Under the pieces are notes generated by a model, which saw only the letters and a list, made by a program, of their open reading frames with translations, made no database searches and was not told the DNA's origin. Position numbers and translations under genes: made by a program. 64,000 nucleotides of DNA, taken from an uncultured Pelagibacteraceae bacterium (GTDB taxonomy: Bacteria; Pseudomonadota; Alphaproteobacteria; Pelagibacterales; Pelagibacteraceae). Where the stretch lies: the NCBI GenBank assembly GCA_902628275.1, contig CACOMI010000005.1, forward strand, positions 62,001 through 126,000, read 5' to 3'. Of the stretch, positions 37,106 through 47,200 are shown piece after piece (within the stretch, counting starts at the first letter, position 1; each line of letters opens with the position of its first letter).

Positions 37106-39369
37106 TAAAAGGTGGTGCCAATATTAAATCTAAATGACTCTGAAATGTCGGTATCTGCTTTTGTTATACTTTCTGAAAAAGAAAAATTTACTGGTCCAAC
37201 TATTGTAAACCAATCTATTCCAATACCAATAGAACTTCTAATTTTATCACTATCATCAATAGAGGAATCGTAATCTACTCCCCATATATTTGCAGCATCC
37301 ATAAAAATTCTTGCATCTAAATTTTGCACATTTTGAAATAATATAGGTAGTGTGGAGCTTACGTTAACTGCAGTAGCAAAATTACCGCCTATAAAATCAT
37401 TTCCATCTTTTGGGCCAACTTTACCTCTTTCAAAGCCTCTCAATTTACTTGAAGGAATGAAAAGTCGCTCGGTCAACTTTACGTCATCACCACTAATTGA
37501 ATTAGCACTCTCGAAAAAGAATGAAAATGTAGAAATATTATTTTCGTAAAGCGATGAATATTTTTTAAAACTATACGAATTTGTCAAAGTATACGTATCA
37601 CTTATAATTGGTAAATCTAGACTATAAATAGATCTAAAACCATCACTTGTTTTAAATCTTTGATTTCGTTTATCAAAATCAAAAGTTCCTTTGATGAAAG
37701 TATCCCAATAATTACCTTCTTGTTTTTGTTGTCTTGCCGATGCCGTACTATCTGTTTCTATTTTCTCATAAAAAGATCTTGTGGAAAATCCTAAATTAAA
37801 ATCTTCATAATATTCAAATTTTGTTCCTATATCAAAACCAGTTTTATTAGTCTTATATCCATTAGTGGTCATTCTATCAATTTCAATCGCTTCGATACTT
37901 GTAAATAAGGATTTATCTGAATTGTTAAAATTTGGATTAGTAACACCTATTGAGCCTTTAAACGTTTCTGAGGTAATAGTGGCATTTGCATCAACTGACA
38001 AACCTTTTCCTAAATAGTTATTCTCTTTTAATCCAATTAAAAAAGTCCCACCTGAAGTCCCCACACCAGCACCTGCCATTATTTCACCTGTAGGTTTTTC
38101 TTCAACTTTTATATTTATGATTTTTGTATTCTCACTACTTCCGTCTACTACTTCAGAATTAACATTTTTAAAAAAATTTAGACTTTTAATATTATTTTCA
38201 GATTTCTTTTGCAAAATTTCGTTATAAGGATCTCCCTCATCAATTTCTAAATTATTTCTAATTACACTTTCTCTTGTAATATCATTCCCAAATATATTTA
38301 TTCTTTCAACATAAAGTTTTTCGCTTTCTTCAATTCTGAAAATAATATCAAGTTTATCATTGTTGATGGATTCTTCTACTGTTGCCTTTATAGATTTATA
38401 CTCTTCATTTAATGTAACGAAATCAATTTGATTAAGAATTTTATTTACAGTATTAATTGAATAAGGCTCGCCTTTAATTTCATTAAATAATTTATTTAAA
38501 TTTGTAAAATTATCTAAATCAAAATCATCAGGAGCATTTATAACTAAATTATTAAAAAATATTTTATTTTTTGGATCTATATTAAAAATTAACTCAAATT
38601 CTTCTACATTAATTAATTTAGCAAAAGATGTATTTACTTCGGTATTATAAAAACCCTTGTTAAGATAAAAATTTTTGAGGAGTCGTTCATCAAGTTTTAT
38701 GGTTTGTTCATTAAGATATTTTCTACCAGAAATAAATTTCCAAAATTTATATTCCTCACTAACTATTATACTTCTAAGTTTACTATCTTTATAAATTTTA
38801 TCTCCTAAAAAAGATATTTTTTTGATTTTTGCTTTATTACCTAAATTAATTTCATATTTTACATTGACTAAATTATTTTCAAGATTCTCGACAGAAGTAT
38901 CAATTTCAGCAAAATAATAACCTATATTCTTTAGATAATCTTTTATTAAATTTCTATCATTTGATATTAGGAAATCGTTATAGGAAGATCTTGATTTTAA
39001 TTTAATAATTTTATTCAAATCGTCTTTCATTCGGTCTGATTTAATTCCTTCGAATTGAATTTTGTCAATTATTGGTGACTCTTCGACATCAATAATTAAG
39101 TTATTACCATTTAAATTAACTGAAACATTTCTAAAAAAATTTGTCTCATATAAATTTTTTAAGATAGAATTTAAACTATCATTGTTGATATTTTGATCAA
39201 TTTTTGCTTCAGAAAAAAGTAAAATAGTTTCTACAGAAATTCTATCATTACCTGTAACAGTTATTTTTTTAATAATTTCTGCTTTAATATTGGATAATAA
39301 AGCAAGCAAAAATAAAATTAAATAAAAAGATAATTTTAAGGCTGTAAAATTAAATTTTGTATACATCAT
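37105..39369 (-). CDS. bamA: Outer-membrane protein assembly factor BamA
   Basis: A 754-residue outer-membrane insertase. A signal peptide spans about residues 1-30. Five POTRA domains cover about 31-420 (IIKKITVTGNDRISVETILL, IDKIQFEGIKSDRM, KIKKISFLGDKIYKDS, and later YVERINIFGNDITRESVIR). The C-terminal barrel includes the conserved KLRGFERGKVGP loop and ends in FNIGTTF, with the terminal Phe expected of such proteins. Two successive ATGs are possible (39369 or 39366). The start overlaps the end of dxr by 20 bases, so no rseP lies between. Confidence 0.95.
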   Translation of the reverse strand: MMYTKFNFTALKLSFYLILFLLALLSNIKAEIIKKITVTGNDRISVETILLFSEAKIDQNINNDSLNSILKNLYETNFFRNVSVNLNGNNLIIDVEESPIIDKIQFEGIKSDRMKDDLNKIIKLKSRSSYNDFLISNDRNLIKDYLKNIGYYFAEIDTSVENLENNLVNVKYEINLGNKAKIKKISFLGDKIYKDSKLRSIIVSEEYKFWKFISGRKYLNEQTIKLDERLLKNFYLNKGFYNTEVNTSFAKLINVEEFELIFNIDPKNKIFFNNLVINAPDDFDLDNFTNLNKLFNEIKGEPYSINTVNKILNQIDFVTLNEEYKSIKATVEESINNDKLDIIFRIEESEKLYVERINIFGNDITRESVIRNNLEIDEGDPYNEILQKKSENNIKSLNFFKNVNSEVVDGSSENTKIINIKVEEKPTGEIMAGAGVGTSGGTFLIGLKENNYLGKGLSVDANATITSETFKGSIGVTNPNFNNSDKSLFTSIEAIEIDRMTTNGYKTNKTGFDIGTKFEYYEDFNLGFSTRSFYEKIETDSTASARQQKQEGNYWDTFIKGTFDFDKRNQRFKTSDGFRSIYSLDLPIISDTYTLTNSYSFKKYSSLYENNISTFSFFFESANSISGDDVKLTERLFIPSSKLRGFERGKVGPKDGNDFIGGNFATAVNVSSTLPILFQNVQNLDARIFMDAANIWGVDYDSSIDDSDKIRSSIGIGIDWFTIVGPVNFSFSESITKADTDISESFRFNIGTTF

Positions 39370-40519
39370 GAATTATTTTATTACGAACATATTCACTTAA
39401 CTTTATAACCTCTAAGATATTTCTTGGAAGAATTTTTTTTAGTTTTTTAAATTCAGGTCTATTAATAAATTTCATCAATTTTACTGATATATCAACATAA
39501 TTTATTTTTTTTTTTAAAAAAAGTCCAACGAGAGTATCATTTGCTGATACTATTAGAGTTTCATATAATGAATTTTTAATTGGAAGTTTTTTTAGTATTT
39601 TAACAAGTTTAAATTTTTTTTCATTAACATTTTTAAAATTTAAATTATTAAGTTTTTTAAAATTTACTCTATTTGTATTTATATTGCTTAAATTTGTATC
39701 ATAAATAGAGTTAAAAATAGGTATTTCCATAGTTGTGTCATGTGCAATTATATTAATCATACCATTATTATATTTTATAATTGCATGCACATATGAGCTT
39801 GGATGAATAATTATTTCTATTTGATTATATTTTAAGTTAAAAATATTTTTAGCCTCTATTACCTCAAATACTTTGTTCATAAGTGTTGAAGAGTCTAAAG
39901 TTATTTTTTTTCCCATTTTCCAATTTGGATGTTTTAGAATTTTTTTTAAGCTTAAATTGGCAAATTTTTTTTTAGACACATTAAGCAACGATCCCCCTGA
40001 AGCTGTAATGTAAATCTTATCTACATTATTTGAATTTATATTTTTTAGACCATACCATATAGAAAAATGTTCAGAATCAACGGGTACAAATTGAGTTTTG
40101 TTTTTTTTTAATTCTTTATAGATTAGATTCCATGCACAAATAATTGACTCTTTATTAGCAATAGCTATTTTTTTTGTGTATTTAATAATGTTCATTGTTG
40201 GTTTTAAACCATCAAGACCAACAATTGAACTCATAGTATATTCAATTTTATTTTTAAAAATTTTATCAAAACAATCAAAATTATTGAAAATTTTTAAATT
40301 CCTATTTTTAATTTTTCTCTTTGCAATTTTGTAATATTTATTATCAGTTATTATAATATTTTTAACATTAAAGTAATCGGCTTGTTTTAATATTTGTTTA
40401 TAGTTTTTTTTTGCTGAAAGTAGAGTTATTGTAAAGTTATTTTTATCTCTTGAAATAATTTTAAGTAAGGATTTTCCAATAGAACCAGTCGATCCCAATA
40501 TAGCAATTTTTTTTTTCAT
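39350..40519 (-). CDS. dxr: 1-deoxy-D-xylulose 5-phosphate reductoisomerase
   Basis: A 389-residue NADPH enzyme making methylerythritol phosphate, second step of the MEP pathway whose ispDF is also in this window. The NADPH site is KKIAILGSTGSIGKSLLKII. The metal and active-site blocks are VPVDSEHFSIW, ITASGGSLLN and MGKKITLDSSTLMNK. It follows cdsA by 5 bases. Confidence 0.96.
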   Translation of the reverse strand: MKKKIAILGSTGSIGKSLLKIISRDKNNFTITLLSAKKNYKQILKQADYFNVKNIIITDNKYYKIAKRKIKNRNLKIFNNFDCFDKIFKNKIEYTMSSIVGLDGLKPTMNIIKYTKKIAIANKESIICAWNLIYKELKKNKTQFVPVDSEHFSIWYGLKNINSNNVDKIYITASGGSLLNVSKKKFANLSLKKILKHPNWKMGKKITLDSSTLMNKVFEVIEAKNIFNLKYNQIEIIIHPSSYVHAIIKYNNGMINIIAHDTTMEIPIFNSIYDTNLSNINTNRVNFKKLNNLNFKNVNEKKFKLVKILKKLPIKNSLYETLIVSANDTLVGLFLKKKINYVDISVKLMKFINRPEFKKLKKILPRNILEVIKLSEYVRNKIIHDVYKI

Positions 40520-40524
40520 AATTA

Positions 40525-41181
40525 TTAGAATAATTTTTCAAAAATAAATGCTATCGGTAAAACAAAGATTATACCATCAATTCTATCTAATAAACCACCA
40601 TGACCAGGCAATAAAGAACCTGTATCTTTTACTTTTGCTTGTCTTTTGAAAAAAGAAATAAATAAATCACCAGCTTGGCATATTAACGACAAAAACAAAC
40701 ATGTAAAAACAAGCAAAGATATATCTCTTGACTCATAATAATTATTATAAAAAAACCAAAAAATAATTATTGGTATTAATGAAAATATAAATGATCCAAT
40801 ACTACCAGATATTGTTTTTTTAGGACTCAATTTAGTCAATTTTTTACCACCTAGAAATTTACCCACAATATATCCACCTGTGTCTGAAAATATACAAATC
40901 AATAAAACAAAAATAAAATTGAGTAGATCTGAAATAAATAAATTATAACTTAATAATACGAAAAAAGTTAAATATATAAAACAAATCATATTAGTTAAAT
41001 AAATTTTTTTGATTTCTTTTTTAAAAATTTTTTTAGTTAAGTTATTAAATTCTTTTAATGAAATTATTGCAGTTATAAATAGCAAACAAATTAAAAAAAA
41101 TTGGTTTAAAACTAAAGCAAGGTATAAAATAATAAATAATATTATCGATGTAAAAATTCTATTTATTAAATTCACATTCAT
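40525..41181 (-). CDS. cdsA: Phosphatidate cytidylyltransferase
   Basis: A 218-residue inner-membrane enzyme making CDP-diacylglycerol. Several membrane segments are visible. The signature is near the C terminus: CIFSDTGGYIVGKFLGG, KLSPKKTISGSIGSF, and LLPGHGGLLDRIDG. It is shorter than the ~285-residue E. coli protein, with a shortened N-terminal half. It overlaps uppS by one base. Confidence 0.93.
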   Translation of the reverse strand: MNVNLINRIFTSIILFIILYLALVLNQFFLICLLFITAIISLKEFNNLTKKIFKKEIKKIYLTNMICFIYLTFFVLLSYNLFISDLLNFIFVLLICIFSDTGGYIVGKFLGGKKLTKLSPKKTISGSIGSFIFSLIPIIIFWFFYNNYYESRDISLLVFTCLFLSLICQAGDLFISFFKRQAKVKDTGSLLPGHGGLLDRIDGIIFVLPIAFIFEKLF

Positions 41182-41855
41182 TAAATATTTCCATAATTTC
41201 TTTTAATTTTTTTGTATTTATTAATAATTTTATTATAGTCAGCTTTAGAAAAAGAAGGCCATAATTTTTTTTCAAAAAAAATTTCTGTGTATGCAACCTG
41301 CCATAATAAAAAATTGCTTAATCTTTTTGTATTTCCGGTTCTTATTAAAATATCTGGATCTGGAATATTTTTAGTTTGTAAATGACTAGATATAGTTTTT
41401 TCGCTTATTTTTTCATTCTTTTTATAGATTGATTTAAATGCACTTATTATTTCAGATTTTGATCCATAATTTAAAGCAAGATTAACCTGTAACCCATTGT
41501 TTCTAAATGTTTTTTTTTCAGAATAATTTAGAAGTCTATTAATTTTTTTTGAAAAATTTTTTATTCCAATTATTTTTAATTTTATATTCTGATTATGTAA
41601 ATCATCTATTTTATTTTGCAAAAAATTTTCTAATAGTTTAAATAAAAAAGATACTTCACTCTTTGGTCTTTTCCAATTTTCGGTTGAAAATGCATATAAG
41701 GTTAAGAACTTTATATTGCTTTTTATTGATTGTTTTATTATTTTCTCTACTGTATTTAATCCAGCTCTATGACCTTCATTTCTTGATTTTTTATATTTTA
41801 ATCCCCATCTACCATTGCCATCCATTATAATGGCGACATGTTTTAATGGGTTCAT
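41181..41855 (-). CDS. uppS: Undecaprenyl diphosphate synthase (isoprenyl transferase)
   Basis: A 224-residue cis-prenyltransferase that makes the lipid carrier for peptidoglycan and LPS. The N-terminal VAIIMDGNGRWG has the catalytic Asp; LTLYAFSTENWKRP and LNYGSKSEII follow. The C-terminal DPDILIRTGNTKRLSNFLLWQ and AYTEIFFEKKLWP complete the family pattern. It overlaps frr by 4 bases. Confidence 0.96.
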   Translation of the reverse strand: MNPLKHVAIIMDGNGRWGLKYKKSRNEGHRAGLNTVEKIIKQSIKSNIKFLTLYAFSTENWKRPKSEVSFLFKLLENFLQNKIDDLHNQNIKLKIIGIKNFSKKINRLLNYSEKKTFRNNGLQVNLALNYGSKSEIISAFKSIYKKNEKISEKTISSHLQTKNIPDPDILIRTGNTKRLSNFLLWQVAYTEIFFEKKLWPSFSKADYNKIINKYKKIKRNYGNI

Positions 41856-42403
41856 ATTGTCATTATTTCTTTTTCTTTTAAAGAAACTTTACCATCTACT
41901 GATTTAATATGATCATCTGTAATAGTTTGAATTTTTTTTTCATTGGATTTTTCCTCATCTTCGCTAATTTCTTTAGACTTTAAAAGTTTTTTTAATTCTT
42001 CATTTGCTTCTCTTCTTATATTTCTTATTGATACCTTACATTTTTCACCGATTGACTTAATTAACTTTTTCAGCTCAGTTCTTCTTTCCTCATTAAGCTC
42101 AGGCACCGGTAACCTAATTAATTGTCCATCTATTTGTGGGTTTAAACCTAAGTCTGATTTTTGTATAGCAGCATCAACTAATGTAACATTACTAGCATCC
42201 CAAACCTGAATATTTATCATTCTTGGTTCAGGGGTAGTAATACTTCCAATCTGATTTATTGGCATTTGTTGACCATAAACATCGACTTTAATTAAGTCTA
42301 ACATTGATGCATTTGCTCTACCCGTTCTTAATGACGAGAGCTCTTTTGAGAATACCTCAATGGCTTTATCCATTTTAAGGTTGTATGATTTTTCATCAAA
42401 CAT
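41852..42403 (-). CDS. frr: Ribosome recycling factor
   Basis: A 183-residue factor that with EF-G splits post-termination ribosomes. Blocks: LSSLRTGRANASMLDLIKVD, PINQIGSITTPEPRMINIQV, DGQLIRLPVPELNEERRTEL, and the long C-terminal helix. It abuts the tsf stop directly. In E. coli and many alphaproteobacteria pyrH lies between tsf and frr; it is absent here. Confidence 0.97.
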   Translation of the reverse strand: MFDEKSYNLKMDKAIEVFSKELSSLRTGRANASMLDLIKVDVYGQQMPINQIGSITTPEPRMINIQVWDASNVTLVDAAIQKSDLGLNPQIDGQLIRLPVPELNEERRTELKKLIKSIGEKCKVSIRNIRREANEELKKLLKSKEISEDEEKSNEKKIQTITDDHIKSVDGKVSLKEKEIMTI

Positions 42404-43255
42404 TTATTCTCCGATCTTAATTCTATAAAACTCTTTAATCTTTAGATCTGCTATGGAAAGTTCTTTTAATATATCCTGAACTTTTTTCTTAGGTTCCATT
42501 ACCCAAGCCTGAGTTAAAAGAGCATTTTCTTCTTTAAATTTGTTCATTTTACCTAAGCTAATTTTTTTTGCAATGTCATCAGGCTTACCAGAATTTTTTA
42601 ACTCTTCAGTAACTAATTGTTGCTCTTTTTCAATTATTGCTTGATCTATCGAACTAGATTCTAAAGCCAAAGGGTTTGATGCTGCAATATGCATAGACAG
42701 TTGTTTACTAAATATTTTTACAGTATCTGAATTATCCTTAGTATCTAATGAAACCATCACTGCTAATTTTGCTACGTTGTCCTTTACAACCGTGTGTAAA
42801 TAATGATTGTTTATTCCTTGTGCATTTTCAATTGTTTTTGCTTTTCCTATAGTAATTTTTTCTCCAATTTTTGCGATTAATGCAACCAAGTTTTCATCTA
42901 CACTTTGCCCATTTTTCATTTTTACAGATTTTAATTCTTCAATATTTGAATTATTCTGATTATTAAGCTCACTTAACTCTTTTACAAAGTTTATAAAATT
43001 ATCATTTTTAGCAACAAAGTCTGTTTCACAGTTTACTTCAATAACTGATTTTTTATTATCATCTCCACTGACGACCACAACACCTTCTTTTGCATCTCTA
43101 GACATTTTTTTAGAAGCTTTTGAAATGCCTTTTACTCTTAGTATTTCAATAGCCTTATCTAAGTCACCATCAGATTCTTTTATAGCTAAATTGCAATCTT
43201 TAAAACCAGCTCCTGTAGCTTCTCTAAGTTTTTTTATCTTTCCAATATCGCTCAT
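42404..43255 (-). CDS. tsf: Elongation factor Ts
   Basis: A 283-residue nucleotide-exchange factor for EF-Tu. The N-terminal UBA-like region is [34 protein letters not shown] is the EF-Tu contact block; [11 protein letters not shown] lies in the second subdomain. ALLTQAWV is in the C-terminal part. The start overlaps the rpsB stop by one base. Confidence 0.97.
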   Translation of the reverse strand: MSDIGKIKKLREATGAGFKDCNLAIKESDGDLDKAIEILRVKGISKASKKMSRDAKEGVVVVSGDDNKKSVIEVNCETDFVAKNDNFINFVKELSELNNQNNSNIEELKSVKMKNGQSVDENLVALIAKIGEKITIGKAKTIENAQGINNHYLHTVVKDNVAKLAVMVSLDTKDNSDTVKIFSKQLSMHIAASNPLALESSSIDQAIIEKEQQLVTEELKNSGKPDDIAKKISLGKMNKFKEENALLTQAWVMEPKKKVQDILKELSIADLKIKEFYRIKIGE

Positions 43256-44070
43256 TAATTTAATTTCTCCTTTTCTACTTTAGAAAATTTTTTATCTAAT
43301 TTTTCTCTGTCGATTTCCTGAATAGTCTTTGTATTATTATCTTTAATATTTTGAACTTTATCTTTTTTTGGTTCTGATAAAGGAACAGAACTTTTTGCAC
43401 TATTAATTGTCTCTTTTATTAAATTGCAATAAAGATCAATTGCTCTTCTTGCATCATCATTACCAGGAATTGGGAAATCGATATTATCTGGATTTGAATT
43501 ACTATCTAAGATTGCAATGATCGGTATTCCTAGTTTTGAAGACTCTGCAATTGCTAGAGACTCATAATTTGTATCTATAACAAATACTAAATCAGGAACT
43601 TTTTTCATTTCAGCTATCCCACCTAATGATCTTTGTAGTTTATCTTTTTTAACACTCATTTTAAGAAGCTCTTTCTTTGTAAATCCTCTGTTCTCTGCTA
43701 TTAGATCAGCTTCTAGTTTTTTTAATTTTTTAATAGAATTTGAAATTGTTCCCCAATTAGTTAGCATACCACCCAACCATCTATAATTTACAAAATATTG
43801 ATCAGTTTCCTTTGCAACTTCAGCTATAGCCTCTGAAGCTTGTTTTTTAGTTGATACAAATAATATTTTTCCATTATTTGCTATTGTTTCATAAACTTTC
43901 TCTAGAGCTAATTTTGTTAATTCAAGAGTTTGGGTAAGATCAATTATATGAATTGAATCTCTTTTCCCAAAAATATATTTCTTCATTTTTGGGTTCCATC
44001 TCAAAGTCTTATGTCCAAGATGGACGCCAGCTTCTAATAATTGTTGTATTGTTAAGTTAGGTATTTTCAT
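43255..44070 (-). CDS. rpsB: 30S ribosomal protein S2
   Basis: A 271-residue ribosomal protein. It starts with [24 protein letters not shown], the S2 signature, then [32 protein letters not shown] and [17 protein letters not shown] Lys/Glu-rich C-terminal tail of ~50 residues extends beyond E. coli S2. It heads a long envelope and translation cluster. Its leader can fold into a pseudoknot-like structure that covers the ribosome-binding site. Confidence 0.97.
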   Translation of the reverse strand: MKIPNLTIQQLLEAGVHLGHKTLRWNPKMKKYIFGKRDSIHIIDLTQTLELTKLALEKVYETIANNGKILFVSTKKQASEAIAEVAKETDQYFVNYRWLGGMLTNWGTISNSIKKLKKLEADLIAENRGFTKKELLKMSVKKDKLQRSLGGIAEMKKVPDLVFVIDTNYESLAIAESSKLGIPIIAILDSNSNPDNIDFPIPGNDDARRAIDLYCNLIKETINSAKSSVPLSEPKKDKVQNIKDNNTKTIQEIDREKLDKKFSKVEKEKLN

Positions 44071-44139
44071 ATTTATTCCCGGTTAAGCCACCACAGTAAT
44101 TTCCAATTAAGGACCGGAGGTTTAAAACCAATAACTGTG
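44071..44139 (-). ncRNA. Candidate structured rpsB leader (pseudoknot, translational autoregulation)
   Basis: On the minus strand CACAGT (44134-44139) can pair with ACTGTG (44092-44097). The enclosed loop holds GGTTTTAAACC (44119-44129), a short hairpin, and CCGGT (44113-44117). The latter can pair with ACCGG (44079-44083) outside the stem, which touches the GGGA ribosome-binding site. This gives an H-type pseudoknot that could hide the start region. Such leaders fit known control of rpsB by S2; the structure here is drawn by eye. Confidence 0.6.
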
Positions 44140-44178
44140 TGCGTGTTAATTTAATTTAGGGATTATTTACAAATTTTT

Positions 44179-44208
44179 ACTATAATTAACAAGCAATTAT
44201 TTAGTTAA
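44179..44208 (-). promoter_or_regulatory. Candidate rpsB promoter
   Basis: On the minus strand TTAACT (44203-44208), an 18-base spacer and TATAGT (44179-44184) resemble a sigma-70 promoter. The -35 would overlap the dnaE stop. A start near 44172 would give a leader of about 100 bases containing the pseudoknot-like fold. Confidence 0.4.
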
Positions 44209-47200
44209 TTATTGCATGAATTTCTTGATTTCTTAAGAGATTTAGAGTTTTTCTGTCTAATTTACGAGTATTTTTTAATCTAAATTTAAGAATATTATCT
44301 CCAGAATTAAGATTAATATTTACAATTGTTTTACCATCGTCTTTTAAAATTGTGGATATTTTTTGCATTTGCACTTCAGAATTTAGCTTGAATGAAACCT
44401 CACTTATAGGACTGTTAAATAAATCTTTTAGTGAGGCTATTTTTTGAACATTTATTCTGGTTAATCGATTATCATCATTAGAAGTATTTTTAAATAAAGT
44501 TAAAATAAGAGAACTACCCTCTTTTAAAATTTCTCTATTTAATTCTAAAACATCAGAAAAAATAAATAGTTCAAATACACTTGATAAGTCAGTTAATTTT
44601 AAAACAGCGTAAGAATTTCCTTTTACAGTTTTTCTTTCTTGAACTTTTAATAATGTTGCGGCTATATTTGAGTCTTTTAAATCATCTTTTGAAATAAAAT
44701 TTGAATAATTTGTTATTTTATAATCATTAAAAATTTCCGTAAATTGATTTAATGGATGGTCTGAAATAAAGAATCCTACTGACTCAAATTCTTTTGATAA
44801 TCTTTCTTCAAATTTCCAATCTTCGATCTTGATTAAAATATCATCCTGTGCACTTTCATCCTCTGAGAATAAATCAATCTGATTAGCAGATTTATTATCA
44901 AATATATTTTTACTTTTAGCTATAATTGCGGGGATAGAATTATACAAAGCTTGTCTATTTGGGTTTAAATTATCAAATACGCCTGCTTTGACTAAACCTT
45001 CTAATTGAAGCTTGTTTATATCTTTGGGATTTACTCTGTTTATAAAATCATGAATTGACTCAAATTTTCCATTTAAAATTCTTTCCTCAACTATATTTGA
45101 TATTGCCTCGTAACCTACAGCTTTAATTCCTCCTAATGCATAATAAAATTTATCATCAATTGTTCTAAAATCAGCAAAACAATTGTTTATATCTGGACGT
45201 ACAACTTCAATATTTAATCTTTTTAATTCTTCGTAAAACTCACTTAACTTATTTTGATTAGATATATCCATAGTCATTGATGCTGCAATGAACTCTTTTG
45301 GATAATATGTTTTTAAAAATGCAGTTTGGTAAGAAATAATTGCATACGCAGCAGCATGACTTTTATTAAAGCCATATTCCGCAAATGGTTCAATTTTTAA
45401 AAAAATTCCTGCAGCAATATCTTTTGCTATTCCATTTTTAACAGCTCCAGCAATAAAACCTTGTTTCTGTTTTTCAAGTTCTGCTCTTTTCTTTTTACCC
45501 ATTGCTCTTCTCAAAAGATCAGCTTGTCCTGCAGTAAATCCTGATAATTTTTGTGCAATCTCCATTACCTGTTCTTGGTAAATAATTACACCATAAGTTG
45601 GTTTTAAAATATCTTCTAGAAGTGGGTGTAAATAATCTGGTTTTTGTTTTCCATGTTTACAATCATTATATATTGGAATATTGCTCATTGGTCCTGGTCT
45701 GTACAAAGCAACTAAGGCAATAATATCTTCAATATGATTAGGCTTCATTTGAATTAAGGCTTCTCTCATACCAGCGCTTTCAATTTGGAATAAACCAACT
45801 GTTTTACCAGTTGACATTAGATCAAAGACTTTTTGATCTTCGTAACTAATTTTTTCTATATCAAAATCTTTAATTTTTTTTCTTACAAGTTTTTGCGTAT
45901 TATTAATTACTGTAAGTGTTTTTAAGCCCAAAAAATCAAATTTTATTAAACCTGCATTTTCTGCTGAGTACATGTCGAACTGAGTAGATGGTAACAACAA
46001 ATCTGCAGTAACATCTTTGTATAATGGAACAACTTCAATGAGTTTTTTATCTGCTATTACTACTCCAGCCGCATGTGTTGCAACATTTCTATTTAGACCT
46101 TCTAATTTTAATGAGAGATCAGTAAGTTTCTTTACCCTTGGATCATCATTTATGAGTTTTTGTAATCGTGGTTCCCCAGCAATGCACTGAGTTAAATTTT
46201 GTGGTCTAGATGGATCAAAAGGTATCATCTTAGATATGCTATCAACAAATCCATATGCTAATCCCAATACTCTTCCAACGTCTCTAATTACCATTCGTGC
46301 TTTTAATTTACCAAATGTTATAATGTGAGCTACACTGTCTTTATATTTTGTAGTTAGATACTCAAAAACTTGATCTCTTTTATCCTCGCAAAAATCTATA
46401 TCAAAGTCTGGCATTGAAATTCTATCTGGATTTAAAAATCTTTCAAAAATAAGATTAAATTTTATTGGATCGACGTCTGTAATTGATAAACACCAAGCTA
46501 CTAATGAGCCAGCGCCTGAGCCTCTTCCGGGACCTACAGGGATATCATTATTTTTAGCCCATTTAATATAGTCGGCAACTATAAGAAAATAACTAGAATA
46601 TTTCATTTCTACAATAATAGAAAGTTCATGATTAAGTCTGTTTTTATATTCTTTATAAGAATTGTTATTTTCTAAATCTTCATCGCTTAAATTAAAGATC
46701 TTATTAAATTTGACTTTTAATCCATCTATGGAATCTTTTTTTAAAATTTCATCTGCATTTCCCTCTTTATCACTGCTAATATTAGGCAATATAGGGTTAG
46801 AAAATAAAGGTCTATAACTACATCTTAATGGAAAATTATAATTATTTTTTAAAGCTTCAGGTAAATCAGCAAATAACTCCGACATCTCTGAGTTGGTTTT
46901 TAAATAATGTTGGTCAGTAAATCTTAATCTGTTTTTTTCGTTTACATATGTCTTGTTACCGATACAAATTAAAGCATCATGAGCTTCATGCATTTCTTTA
47001 TCTAAATAAAAAACTTCATTAGTTGCAATAATAGGTATTTCTAAATCTAAAGATTTTTTTAAATTAAATTTTTCAAATCCAATTTCATTTTGATCATTAT
47101 GTCTTTGAATCTCTAAGTAAAATCTGTCATCAAAAGTATTTTTAATTTTATTATAAAGCTCATCAATTTCACTAAACTTTCCTTTATCAAATAATTTACC

